DNA of 13,122 bases from Pyrenochaeta sp. MPI-SDFR-AT-0127 (lineage: Eukaryota; Ascomycota; Dothideomycetes; Pleosporales; Cucurbitariaceae). Below, piece by piece: positions 1 to 7,922 of this stretch. The stretch covers positions 1-13,122 of the forward strand of contig JAGTJM010000171.1 in NCBI GenBank assembly GCA_020747015.1, read 5' to 3'. Both the position numbers and the translations under genes were made by a program. The notes below the pieces were generated by a model. The model saw nothing but the letters and a program-made list of their open reading frames with translations, was not told where the DNA came from and did not search any database. The number at the start of each line of letters is the position of its first letter. The stretch's first letter is position 1.

Positions 1-892
1 TGGCCATATATCACGGGCCTCTCTATAAAGGAGGCGGACGGGATTGGGGAATCTCGAAGATCCCTCTATATATGTTCTTTCCCTTGCCTCAAGCATGACC
101 GGCTTGAAATAGGTAGGGGCTGCACTGGTTGCACGCGCCACCTCCCACAACTTAAGAGACTTTACGTCTGCACTGTATGGTCCTTCTCTGGGGTTTTCGT
201 AGTTTCGAAATAGTACTGGTTCTCCAGATGCCGATTCGGAGGCAACGGTAAATCTATTGATGAGACAGTCAGTTGTGGACACAGAGCATAGCTTGTGGTC
301 GGTGGATGGTTCATACACCTTGCAAGGAGAACCAGTATCCAACATCAAGTTATCTAAATTTGGATTGGAGGTGCTAGTTCGTCTGATGATATCCCTCAGG
401 GTTGTTTCATCGAATTGGGACCTGGGCTGTATGAATGAGTTCCATTTGGATCGTTTGGGGGCAAAGATTGTCTTTGCATAATCCAAGTATGCTTCAATAC
501 ACTCTTGCACACTCATGTGCAAACTGCCAAGCATGATAGCCATGAGACTAATTTATCATTAGTATCTCCTCTTGAGTTCTTTCATCAAGGCAAAGACGCG
601 AGAACGAGTTATTCAAGAAAAGTTGTTCGAGAGATTTGAAACTGGGCGCACATACCCGCCAGTGGAGGACCCGCCGATCATATCGAATAATTGCCATGGC
701 TCTAGCTGATCATGCCGGCGACGCTTTTTATTAACGCGGCTCATCAGCTCTTGCAGGATGACGAGCTCTGAAAGGCCTCGCACTCCGCCGCCGTCTGCAA
801 CTGGTTACTAAGTGGTGACATGAAGTGGTAAATGCAGGATTACCAAGAGAGAGCAGGCGGATTCGCCGACTCTGCTTGACCAGCTCATCCAT
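1..892 (-). CDS. Patatin-like phospholipase, N-terminal part (3 exons, runs off left edge)
   Basis: Patatin-fold lipid acyl hydrolases cleave membrane lipids with a Ser-Asp dyad; in fungi they occur alone or as the effector domain of NLR-like proteins. Exons are 892-844, 794-656 and 547-1, and they join in frame to 245 codons with no stop. Visible motifs are the oxyanion loop DGGGVRG (residues 17-23), the nucleophile elbow GSSTG (58-62, Ser60), and the conserved block ATSAAPTYFKP (about 202-212). The usual catalytic DGG is EGS at 224-226, followed by the conserved NPV, so activity is uncertain. ATG 892 is chosen because the only earlier in-frame candidate (928) is GTG. The C-terminus lies outside the window, so an NB-ARC/TPR or ankyrin extension cannot be excluded. 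The gene is divergent from the kinase gene at 1223. The family is secure; the exact first exon is less so. Confidence 0.9.
548..655 (-). other. Intron 2 of the patatin gene (108 bp)
   Basis: On the minus strand it begins GTATGT, has branch-like ACTAAT about 13 bases before the acceptor, and ends TTAG. It splits the Gly codon directly after GSSTG, and splicing joins the elbow to the conserved helix LMAIMLG. Confidence 0.88.
795..843 (-). other. Intron 1 of the patatin gene (49 bp)
   Basis: On the minus strand it begins GTAATC and ends TTGCAG. Reading the second exon upstream hits an in-frame TAA with no ATG in between, so an acceptor is needed. Joining restores the split Asp codon of the DGGGVRG motif. 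Confidence 0.82.
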
Positions 893-1222
893 AATTGGAT
901 CACATGAGTTGACGAACTTCTTGTGCACAGATGAAGATGTGTTGTCATCGCATGTAGAATGTGAGCTACGAGAGCAGGAAGGAATGGAGGGGCAAACTGC
1001 TTGGCAGCACGTGCGTGCATTATCAAAAATGAGGGGCAGGGCAATACCATCACCTCACTGCTGGAGATTGAGCTATTGCAAGATAGCAAAGGATAGACTC
1101 TCCGAGTGTCGTCTCATAGCCACGGAGCCTCTATCAGTCATCGTTTTTTCTTCAATTTGCCAACCCAAGTGTCCTCAAATACGCCCGGCTGAAGAGTGTG
1201 AGCTTGCAACCCGCTTGGCATA
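893..1222. promoter_or_regulatory. Shared divergent intergenic region between patatin and kinase genes
   Basis: This 330-bp gap separates two start codons facing away from each other, so it must carry both promoters. It contains an 8-bp palindrome GCACGTGC with an E-box CACGTG core. No clear TATA box or other motif was seen. ORFs crossing this stretch have no protein-like features. Confidence 0.55.
1007..1014. promoter_or_regulatory. Palindrome GCACGTGC (E-box core)
   Basis: This is a perfect 8-bp palindrome with the CACGTG core bound by bHLH factors in fungi. The same 8-mer recurs at 3611 upstream of the pseudokinase gene. Function is inferred only. Confidence 0.4.
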
Positions 1223-3581
1223 ATGATCGAATCCAAGGGTCTGCTCGTGACTGGCATTGTAATCGCCATCTTCAAGACCTTGCTCAAGCAACTGGAGGCT
1301 TTTGAACAAGGTATCGATGAGGACGATGAGGATGCTCTCACCAGTCTGACTACGGTCAAGCGGTCCGTTGCATTGCAGAGGAATATCTTCGAAGATACTA
1401 CTGCCGAAATAATGTGTGATGTTCTTCCGGAGAAAGAAACAATTGGCGCCTTCTTTAATGCTCCGGAAGATAAGAAATGGACGGAACAGGGGATTCTGGC
1501 AAGGGCCAACGAAAGACTTGGTGTTTACGCGGAGTCATATTGGTCATCATGTGTTACTATTCACAACTCTCTAATTGACATAAAACTTCTCGCCGATGAC
1601 GTGGAGATTTGGGAACAGACGGTGAGCTTCATCAATTAGCGGCCTTTAATAACCAATGCTGATAGCCTGGGTCCAAAGTCTGCGGATGCCAGTAATTATG
1701 AGTCGCCGGAGTGGGATGCTCTGGTGAGAAAACTATGGGGAGAAAACAATTTGCTTATTCTGAAGGATCTCGAAAAGAACAACCAAACACTCAAGACTAC
1801 CCTGTATAATGTATATCAATGGCACAACCTGGGCATTCAGGAAGTTTCCACGGCTTTGACTCGGGTATTGGATTTTACTCAGTCTTCTAAATTGGCAGAG
1901 ACTGAGACTCAGCTCAAGGAAATATGCTCGAGGGTCCAACAAGATGAGGAGTCCCTCCTTCAATTACTGGAGGAAAGTGCAGCGACCGTCAGGCCATCCC
2001 TGTAAGAACATCTCGCAATACATTTCAGTCGCTATGCGATGGTCTCGCTAATGATTTCCCAAGCCAAATCTGTTCGTCAGGTAATACTTACTGCGTAGCT
2101 GGCTCGAGAACGTCTTATGAATCCCGTGAGCTACTGCGATTGCGTTGGCTTCTTGTACACCTTCCTTCACCTGACCATTTCAAGCCGCAAAAGTGCTGTT
2201 GGTCAAGCTGTCCAACCAGAACGCATTTCCAGAACCTTCTGACATTGGTAGTACATTTCATGGAATGTCAATACGTAGAGATCAACGAATACCCATGTCT
2301 GGCCAAATTGGAGCGTGCTTGGTACGACAATCGTAATGCCTGGTGTAAAGAAGCCTTCTCAGGTAGTATAGGCACGGTTACCGGGTTGATGTGGCCAGCA
2401 GAGTTCGAGGAGGGAGCAGATTTGACTTGCTTAAAGGAACATAAGTGGAGAATCCTCGAGACTGGAAATGCCGTTCTAGATGCAGTTTCCTACAAGGTAC
2501 GTCTATATGTCGTCAAGCAACGTCTTCTGTCTCATCATTTGCGCAGGGTGTCGTCCTGGTGCGAAAAGTGATGAAATGGAACACCCCAGATGATTACGAT
2601 GAAATCCAAGAAGAACGCGAGAACTTACAGCGCTTACACCATTATCACATTATCCAGCTATTCGGAGTATATAAAAAACCGGAGACCTTTGCCATGCTTC
2701 TTTACCCCCTTTGCGAGTACAATCTCGAGACATTCATGGAGCAATGTCAAGCAGAGAACGCAGAGAACATACTATTAAAACCGGAATGTTTACTAAAGCG
2801 TCTATATCTCGAAAGCTTCTTTCCATGTTTAGCGCAAGCCCTGAGATTTATCCATAGCCACACGACGCGTCACTCCGACATCAAACCAGCCAATATCGTG
2901 ATAAAAGAACGTATTCGCGATGCCAGCAGGGGCCGGCAATATCATATATATATCGCAGATTTCGGTTCGAGTAGTCGATTCGACGTCAACAGCCAAACAG
3001 AACGATATGTTGCGAAAACTCTGAAATACTGCGCACCAGAAGTGGCGCCAAATCAGGCTTCCAACTTCGCAGACGAGACCAAGTGGGGCAGAGCTGCCGA
3101 TGTCTTCTCACTGGGATGCGTGTATGCAGAAATGCTCACTGTACTCGCGTGCCGTCGGATCATGAACTTCGATTCGTTTCGAGAGGGAACCATGTCGCTA
3201 GACGGCGAGGCACTGAAACGGAGCAAGAAAGTCCTCAAGGACAAATCTTTCCAGCGTAATCTACAACGGGTGAAAGACTGGATGCAGAGCCTTCGTAATT
3301 ACGAAGAAGACGCATATGCCAAAATAAAACCTATGCCACGGGGGTATTGGTACAGGCGAGGAGACAGAGTCGCTTTTGCGCCATGGCGGACTACCTTCGC
3401 GCAGACAATCGACATAGCAGAGTCCATGATACAGGATGATCAGCACGCGAGACCAAGGATCATTGAAGTGGTCAAGAGACTAGAAGTCAATGACTGCTGC
3501 AATCATGAGACAATACCGCTTTATACACTATTCGATAATAGCGCAGCTAGAGCCCAGCCGCCAGGCTCTAGTACGCCGTAA
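1223..3581 (+). CDS. Helical N-terminal domain plus protein kinase (predicted 6 exons, 699 aa)
   Basis: Predicted exons are 1223-1621, 1679-2001, 2064-2125, 2185-2247, 2279-2496 and 2547-3581; they sum to 2100 bases in frame. Residues 1 to about 240 are helical with a hydrophobic start (GLLVTGIVIAIF), like the N-terminal helical regions found in fungal kinase-like proteins. Residues about 335-670 form a kinase domain: a degenerate glycine loop (LETGNAVLDAVSYKG), Lys362 in VLVRKV, HSDIKPAN (464-471; HRD with Arg replaced by Ser, Asp466 kept), DFG (493-495), APE (518-520), DVFSLG, and a subdomain XI Arg near 657. It is probably catalytically competent, of non-RD type. ATG 1223 opens the helical region. 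The fourth-to-fifth exon join needs a 31-bp intron, so either that model is imperfect or a frameshift exists there. It is divergent from the patatin gene and tandem with the pseudokinase gene. The kinase call is secure; the exons before 2279 are moderately secure. Confidence 0.8.
1622..1678 (+). other. Intron 1 of the kinase gene (57 bp)
   Basis: GTGAGC donor, CTGAT branch at 1659-1663, and acceptor AAAG. The earlier AG at 1664-1665 lies too close to the branch and gives the wrong frame. Splicing removes the stop at 1637-1639. Confidence 0.78.
2002..2063 (+). other. Intron 2 of the kinase gene (62 bp)
   Basis: Near-consensus donor GTAAGA overlapping an apparent stop codon, CTAAT branch at 2048-2052, and acceptor CCCAAG. 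The alternative acceptor at 2080 runs straight into TAA. Confidence 0.78.
2126..2184 (+). other. Intron 3 of the kinase gene (59 bp)
   Basis: GTGAGC donor, CTGAC branch at 2171-2175, and acceptor TTTCAAG. It switches reading into a frame giving PAKVLLVKLSNQNAFPEPSD, which looks more protein-like than the unspliced alternative. Confidence 0.65.
2248..2278 (+). other. Possible 31-bp intron, or frameshift, in the kinase gene
   Basis: The segment begins GTAGTA and ends CGTAG, and removing it joins the two good coding frames at a Gly-to-Glu split codon. It is shorter than typical fungal introns and has no CTNAY branch. A small indel or a different exon structure would also explain the frame change. 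Confidence 0.4.
2497..2546 (+). other. Intron in the kinase N-lobe (50 bp)
   Basis: Strong donor AAG|GTACGT and acceptor TTTGCGCAG in phase 0. It joins the glycine-loop segment to the VLVRKV lysine strand. Confidence 0.85.
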
Positions 3582-3610
3582 GAAGCGCAGAGAGACTGGA
3601 CACAACTCAC

Positions 3611-3618
3611 GCACGTGC
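3611..3618. promoter_or_regulatory. Second palindrome GCACGTGC (E-box core)
   Basis: Identical to the 8-mer at 1007 in the patatin/kinase promoter. It lies 30 bases past the kinase stop and 376 bases before the pseudokinase start. Confidence 0.38.
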
Positions 3619-3811
3619 AAAAAAAAATTTGCTATAGGTGCTGCTTAAGCTAGTACACTGATATCTATATCGTACCCGAAGTCGCGGTTGACCTGTGCTT
3701 GTAGAGGTGCGCAAGTTCGATGGGGTGGACCACTCGCTTGTGGTTGACGTTACCGCCCATTCCTGCCCAAAAAGTCATAGACCAATAACATCAGTGTATA
3801 GCTCAACAGTC

Positions 3812-3865
3812 GGAGCGGGGTTGCAGCAGAAAACCTGCATTTGGAGCGGGGTTGCAGCTGAAAAC
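3812..3865 (+). repeat. Two-copy direct repeat, period 31, containing GCGGGG
   Basis: The 23-base unit starting GGAGCGGGGTTGCAGC and ending GAAAACC occurs at 3812 and again at 3843 with one internal A/T difference. Each copy contains GCGGGG, which matches the fungal CreA consensus SYGGRG. It lies about 130-180 bases before the pseudokinase ATG, so a promoter role is plausible. Confidence 0.65.
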
Positions 3866-3993
3866 CGGACACCGGCCTAGCCTTGGTGATACCAAAAGCT
3901 TTCACTTGTCATGAATCCGTCAATTACTTGTGCCTCTAGTGTATACGAGAGCTCGAGTGCTTGTGTCTCATTGTTATTCGTATCGTAACAACC

Positions 3994-5781
3994 ATGGACA
4001 TCTTTGGCACCACCGTTACGGTGCTGCAGGAGATCTACGAGATCACCATGTTTATTAAGGGTGTGGTAGACGACGTGAAGTCCTATGGTGACGACACAGA
4101 GGAAATCAGGCAGAAGCTGAAACACGAGTTCGTGTTTGTAGAGGCTTTCAGAACAACCTTTTTTGCCCATCCAACTGCTTTGGAATCGTACAAGCAGCAG
4201 CCGAAAATGCTCCAAGAGGATGTCAAATCTATTCTAGACAAGCTCAAGAAGATCTTAGCGGAGTACTGGATGGAGGCTGTGAAGCATGGAATCTTGACAG
4301 ACGAGGACGCATCAAATCAGAACGCCGCTATCCTGCAGGAGCAGGCCCGCAACAGGGTCAAAGTATTTGTCAAAAGTGCGCTTGCTAAAGCTAAAGATAT
4401 CAAGTTGAAAGCAGTGGACTGGTCATTATTCGATAAGGAGAAGATCAATGAGATGTTGGAGGCGTACAGTGAATGGACGACTCGGCTGAGGCAAAACATG
4501 ACCTTGATGACCGAGAAAATGTTATTGGTTGGGATGCAAAGTTTTGGCGACTTCGCCCAGTCACAACAGGCGAAAGATTTAGGATTGCAAGTATTTGCCG
4601 AACGACGATTGCTGGCGAATGCACCACCCGACAAGGACTTTACTTCCTTAGAAGGTTCCATTATAAAAGGTTCCGAACGCTCAATTACTTCCAATGTCGT
4701 CATCACCAAATTCCAATTTGACTTCTCGACAAAGGAAGATGGAACAGAGGTCGTGGTTGAAAACCGAGTCTATCCAAGAGAACTCCAACAGGCCGCACAA
4801 AAGAAGGACGATAAGCAGATTAAGGAACTTAAAGCTCCTCTCATACAGCTTGCCTGGCTTCTTCACAAGTCGCCACCTCCAGAGGAGACCGATGTTAATA
4901 CCGTAATAGCAGCCACAACACCAATTTTACTGACACTGAAATGCATCGGCTACATCGACCTGCCTGCTGAAAACCGAATGCAATTTATATACGAGCCTCC
5001 AAAAGCCAATCTCACACAAGCCAATACCTCAATAAACACACTCCACAGCCTCATCCGAGGCAAAGAACCGTCCAAACCTTTCACCCCACAACGCTTCCTC
5101 GATCTGTACTACGACTACTGGTCCAGCCCCCACCCCGACGGCAAGCTTAGCAACAGCGTCAGCATGACTCGCAAACCACCCCTCCGCAGCCGATTCTTCA
5201 TCGCCTACGCCCTCGCCCTCACAGTCCTAAACATCCACAGCTCAGGCTGGGTCCACAAGAACCTCTGGAGCCACGGCATTATCATGATTCGCTCCCAACA
5301 AGACACAGACTCCTACATCCCCTACGTAGCCGGCTGGGGAATAGCTCGTCGCGCTGTAGACGCTGCTAATACTGAAAAAAAAGTCGATTCAGGAATTGAA
5401 CCGAATTTGTACAGACACCCTGAAAGGCAACAACAACCCTCTGAAGCGTATATGTTCAAGCACGACGTGTATGCGCTGGGTGTGTTGCTGATGGAAATAG
5501 GGCTGTGGAATACTGCGTCAAATATTTTCGAGAGGCAGATGAGAGAGGCAAGGAGGCTAAAAAAGCCAACTAAGGTGAGATTGGTGGTGCAGGCGTGGCA
5601 ACACAGTAGGCTGAGGAGTGATGTTGTGGGTGAGATGGGTGAAGTGTATGCTGATGCGGTGAATGCTTGTTTGCTGGGGAAGATTGCGGTTGATGGGGGG
5701 AGTGGGGTTGATGAGACAGAGATGGCAGTTGGGTTTACGAATTTGGTTGTGGACAGATTGAAAAGAGGGTTGAGCATTTAA
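3994..5781 (+). CDS. HeLo-like domain plus pseudokinase, 595 aa
   Basis: Single exon, with the start at ATG 3994 in context ACCATGG; upstream in-frame triplets are not ATG. Residues 1 to about 210 are an all-helical region (MDIFGTTVTVLQEIYE at the start, VDWSLFDKEKINEML near 141-155) resembling fungal HeLo/HeLo-like prion-inhibition domains, which in HET-S attack membranes when activated. Residues about 240-590 have kinase layout but lack catalysis: the HRD position is VHKN (420-423, Asp to Asn, with no downstream Lys) and the DFG position is GWG (447-449). The helix DVYALGVLLMEI (491-502) of the C-lobe is conserved. The likely role is a signal-responsive membrane or cell-death effector rather than an enzyme, by analogy with MLKL. 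It follows the kinase gene on the same strand. The pseudokinase call is firm; the HeLo assignment is by pattern. Confidence 0.85.
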   Translation: MDIFGTTVTVLQEIYEITMFIKGVVDDVKSYGDDTEEIRQKLKHEFVFVEAFRTTFFAHPTALESYKQQPKMLQEDVKSILDKLKKILAEYWMEAVKHGILTDEDASNQNAAILQEQARNRVKVFVKSALAKAKDIKLKAVDWSLFDKEKINEMLEAYSEWTTRLRQNMTLMTEKMLLVGMQSFGDFAQSQQAKDLGLQVFAERRLLANAPPDKDFTSLEGSIIKGSERSITSNVVITKFQFDFSTKEDGTEVVVENRVYPRELQQAAQKKDDKQIKELKAPLIQLAWLLHKSPPPEETDVNTVIAATTPILLTLKCIGYIDLPAENRMQFIYEPPKANLTQANTSINTLHSLIRGKEPSKPFTPQRFLDLYYDYWSSPHPDGKLSNSVSMTRKPPLRSRFFIAYALALTVLNIHSSGWVHKNLWSHGIIMIRSQQDTDSYIPYVAGWGIARRAVDAANTEKKVDSGIEPNLYRHPERQQQPSEAYMFKHDVYALGVLLMEIGLWNTASNIFERQMREARRLKKPTKVRLVVQAWQHSRLRSDVVGEMGEVYADAVNACLLGKIAVDGGSGVDETEMAVGFTNLVVDRLKRGLSI

Positions 5782-5821
5782 ATTGTTGCATTCATGGCAC
5801 CTGCATGGTCTTCATATTCGT

Positions 5822-6043
5822 ATGGGAATTCAATATAGATCCAGATTTCTAATTGTTTTCTATAAATTCCAGCAGTACTGCTGTGTGGTATTAGAACTAT
5901 TCAATGATCTCCTTAAAACCCTGGTTAAAGAAGGGTTAACAGTTGCTTATATAGGGTTTCTTTGGGGGTTAATAACTATAGCGAATTATCTCTTCGCCTA
6001 TTTTAGGGTTGGAAGCAAAATACGAGGAGCTGATTCGGACTGA
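5822..6043 (+). CDS. Weak small ORF, 73 aa, possible membrane segment
   Basis: The frame starts at an ATG 41 bases past the pseudokinase stop, in a different frame. Its C-terminal half has a hydrophobic stretch (LTVAYIGFLWGLITIANYLF) that could span a membrane, followed by a short charged tail. I recognise no family. It could be a chance ORF in the 3' flank, so confidence is low. Confidence 0.2.
   Translation: MGIQYRSRFLIVFYKFQQYCCVVLELFNDLLKTLVKEGLTVAYIGFLWGLITIANYLFAYFRVGSKIRGADSD
5917..5937. repeat. Short inverted repeat AACCCT / AGGGTT with nearby GGGTT motifs
   Basis: Six-base arms are separated by nine bases. Three more GGGTT units follow within about 75 bases (5954, 5966, 6006), one as TTAGGGTT. 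They are dispersed and not a telomeric array. Confidence 0.35.
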
Positions 6044-7622
6044 TAACCTGTTAGCGAGAATGTTTTGAAGATACGACTCTAAAGTAAAGTAGATGAACTG
6101 TATAATCTTGGAGTCTTAAGATCCAGTGTAGATCCCAGAAACACTTGCGATGCAAAAGTTACATTTCCTTTTACCTAATGCCTTGGGCGTCCTAAATCGC
6201 TTGATGCTGTCAGAATGAAACAAACAAGGCATCGCTTATGACGTCGACAGACGCTGAGGACAGGCAGCAACCTCCTACCTTGGGGTGTACAAGCCTTTTG
6301 TCTTTCCTTGCGGACTCAACGTTCACGCTGCCTGCCAACTCTTCGGCCACTGGGCCCACGGCAGAAGAGTTGACAGGAAGTCATGACCGACAGCGACGGT
6401 GTATAGCAACGGTTACTCACTAAGTAACGAGTGTCGACGTGCATCAACACAGCGCTCTGCCCATCGGCAACGCAGATATAGCCTTTGCCATCTCCTCCTC
6501 TCTAGATCGAACTTATCTCTAGCTTTGCGATTTCACCAAACCCCACCTTCGCCGCAACCACCGCACCGCCTACCACCTCAAAAGTATTGGTAGCCACGCC
6601 TCCACAACCACAGAAGCGTCAGCGCAACGCGGACATAGAGAAATCAATCCTGTAGTTCCAGCCCAGGCGAAAGAGCACGGCAAAACAATAACAACCTTGC
6701 AAGACAGAGGACATCACGACCGGAAGGTGGAGCGCACAATATTGACTGCGCTAGGTGGCGCACAGCCATGTACGAGCCTGAGTCTCCACCTAGACCGTCA
6801 AAATGCGTTCAGGAAGCAATATGTGGCCTTTTCAAGAGCTCACCAGGTCTGCCAGGCCCTCATATAGCCCACCAATAGAGTGGGCTTTGCCGACGTGGCG
6901 CTTGTCGCCACACCCCCCATAAGTGAAGAGCATAGTCCAAATGCTATTCTATGCATGCGATTTGTAAGCTCGACAACAAGGAAAAATGGCAAGCTGAGAA
7001 CGTTTACGTACCATCTCCTTCTAGTGCGTACCATTGTCGCGGGCCTTGCCTAACATCATCTAGCATGCTAATACTTCTGAAGCATCACCCAGAATCACAT
7101 TCTCTTGCGCCAACTGCCTAATTCTGCATTACAATCTCGATTAGTTCCTGCATCTCAGGCGTTCGGTCGAGTCAGTCTGAGCAGCAGCAGGCCCGCCACG
7201 GCATCGCCATGCTTAACGCCTACAGCGCCTTCTTAACTTGTTCGTATCGCAACCCTACGACTTCTTTCTACGTTTCTCATCTCTTGCTTACTCAAGACTG
7301 ATCATACACCACCTAACTGCTAACCAAAGATTACACACGAAGCCACAATCACCCTGCGGTTTCCAAACGTGCTCAGTTCGCACTGCCACCTCTTACGTTC
7401 GAGTCATATGCCTATCTTGTACCACCACAATATATCCCATCCTTTGATGTCCACCGCGTATCGTTACCATCATCTCCTCCCTCCACTGCGGGTAGGCTCT
7501 CAGCCAGCCTTTGTCGAATTGGTTGCAGATCGGAGAGAACAATTAGCCTGTTCCTTCAGCGCTCGAGCGGCATGTAGTTTCGCCACCGCCTGGCCTCGAT
7601 GCTATTCATCTTAATACTAAGG
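6044..7622. other. No recognisable gene; possible decayed or regulatory DNA
   Basis: ORFs here are short, overlap one another, and show no domain or fungal protein composition. The stretch 7040-7450 is rich in C and T on the plus strand, with many CA-containing runs like fungal promoter or 5'-leader DNA. It ends where the probable Copia LTR begins. It could be the old upstream region of the HET gene, split off by the retrotransposon. No tRNA-like T-loop in the proper setting was found. Confidence 0.4.
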
Positions 7623-7865
7623 TGTAGCTTTTAGAACACAACTTTGGGACGAATGAGGCACCAGTTTAACATATCAATAAGGGAGCGTCCATCGGCACGT
7701 GTTGCGCCTAGCTTCTCTTCCAGCGAAGCGCTCCAGGGTTGGTTCTGCTGTTGTTAAAACTTGGGAGTGAAAGAGTGATCTCGTTAATCAAGCCAGGCCT
7801 ATAAATACGTAATAACGCGAATTAGTCATGTTACGTGACCACTGCCTTCATCGCCCATCTTGACA
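7623..7865 (-). repeat. Probable 3' LTR of the Copia element (about 243 bp)
   Basis: It begins TGTCAAGATGG just after the polypurine tract and is proposed to end at GCTACA, giving the usual TG..CA ends (TGT/ACA). A TATA-like TATTTATAG lies about 60 bases in. The start is well supported. The end is a guess because no second LTR is present for comparison and no target duplication could be confirmed. Confidence 0.55.
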
Positions 7866-7874
7866 CTCCCCCTC
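7866..7874 (-). other. Polypurine tract of the Copia element
   Basis: GAGGGGGAG on the minus strand lies directly before the TGT that begins the probable LTR. This is the expected primer site for plus-strand DNA synthesis. It sits about 50 bases past the pol stop. Confidence 0.75.
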
Positions 7875-7922
7875 AATTGCCGCTAAGCACGTACACGTCG
7901 TCCATCCTCCAGAGACGTTGCC

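Larger units (their letters stand above)
3582..3993. promoter_or_regulatory. Intergenic region upstream of the pseudokinase gene
   Basis: No gene is supported in these 412 bases. Contents are the GCACGTGC palindrome at 3611, a run of nine A flanked by GC and TTTGC (about 3619-3631) that could lie in the 3' end of the kinase transcript, and a direct repeat at 3812-3865. The ATG at 3994 has a good Kozak-like context (ACCATGG). Confidence 0.5.

Noticed and set aside
257..481. Plus-strand ORF at the left edge
   Set aside because: It is antisense to the patatin third exon, whose minus-strand translation has the family motifs.
825..1223. 132-codon plus-strand ORF in the divergent promoter
   Set aside because: It overlaps the first exon and intron of the patatin gene on the opposite strand, has low-complexity composition, and no domain.
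3705..3735. tRNA gene suggested by GTTCGA
   Set aside because: No acceptor stem or anticodon arm pairs around it; no tRNA was found anywhere in the window.
3877..4215. Minus-strand ORF over the pseudokinase N-terminus
   Set aside because: It is a shadow of a long, protein-like plus-strand frame.
5917..6010. Telomeric repeat array
   Set aside because: GGGTT units are few, dispersed and not in tandem TTAGGG register.
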